Origin: Actinomycetota bacterium
Lineage (GTDB): Bacteria > Actinomycetota > CADDZG01 > WHSQ01
Direction of reading: 5' to 3'
Length of the DNA stretch: 63,382 nucleotides
Assembly: GCA_013694625.1 (NCBI GenBank)
Contig: JACDCD010000090.1
Coordinates: 1-63,382 of the forward strand
The first letter of the stretch is position 1. Each line of letters begins with the position of its first letter. A program made the translations under genes and the position numbers. The notes under the pieces were generated by a model. It searched no databases. It saw only the letters and a program-made list of their open reading frames with translations, and was not told where the DNA came from. Below are positions 62,777 to 63,382 of this stretch, piece after piece.

Positions 62777-63382
<606 letters not shown>

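Overview
The window looks like chromosome from a GC-rich (roughly 62-64 % by eye) actinomycetote, probably an uncultured Acidimicrobiia-like lineage. The taxon is inferred from gene content: an actinobacterial Asp23/DUF2273/DUF6286/AmaP envelope operon, an F420/FMN split-barrel protein, form II CoxL, paaABCD with a TetR repressor, an ilv attenuator, many GTG/TTG starts, ATGA/GTGA gene overlaps, and several TANNNT -10 boxes lying only 6-11 nt before start codons. I saw no tRNA, rRNA, CRISPR array, transposase or phage gene.

Layout. 1-5.5 kb: a small membrane protein, csaA and mutM sharing a 19-bp divergent promoter, an orphan form II CoxL and a secreted LVIVD-repeat protein. 5.6-12.4 kb: a gamma-glutamylation (Puu-like) amine/polyamine cluster of glutamine-synthetase-like ligase, class I amidotransferase, APC permease, gamma-Glu hydrolase, aldehyde dehydrogenase and SDR. 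12.4-15 kb: a lipoprotein and the RNA-repair pair archease-rtcB. 15.1-18.8 kb: a tightly overlapped seven-gene Asp23-type envelope operon that includes a miniature J-domain ORF, followed by a 440-bp block of structured repeats ending in a strong terminator. 19.2-25 kb: a TM-helix-repeat channel-like protein, phospholipase C, LysM protein, M28 peptidase and ABC1 kinase. 25-33.7 kb: ilvD, then a sugar locus (lactonase, SDR, FGGY kinase) whose whole ABC transporter (rbsA-rbsC-rbsB type) is broken by three in-frame stops and one frameshift. 33.8-36.4 kb: an intact polar amino acid ABC transporter. 36.6-45.1 kb: an RTX-repeat protein, then a promoter, a 24-residue Leu/Ile/Val-rich leader peptide and a terminator ahead of ilvB-ilvN-ilvC-leuA-leuB, a free-standing LeuA/CimA regulatory domain, and pheA. 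45.2-49.3 kb: a cysteine-less IscA-like protein, a split-barrel oxidoreductase and a large GAF-GGDEF-GAF-HD-GYP c-di-GMP protein. 49.4-52.6 kb: paaABCD with its TetR gene and a palindromic operator. 52.7-63.4 kb: nth, ispH, a pterin dehydratase, ygfZ, an MBL hydrolase, a membrane-anchored sulfite-oxidase-type protein, a PHP phosphoesterase, a GH31 glycosidase, an alpha/beta hydrolase, two small proteins and the start of lpd.

How it works together: most of the window is housekeeping (branched-chain amino acid synthesis under probable attenuation control, DNA base-excision repair, isoprenoid synthesis) mixed with catabolic cassettes (amines, phenylacetyl-CoA, a deoxy-sugar or aldose). The points most worth a second look are the hairpin/repeat block behind the Asp23 operon, the decayed ABC transporter beside intact catabolic genes, the ilv leader, the free-standing LeuA regulatory domain next to a shortened LeuB, the symmetric divergent start-site promoters, and the over-represented GGCGCGCC palindrome (about 29 copies by hand count).
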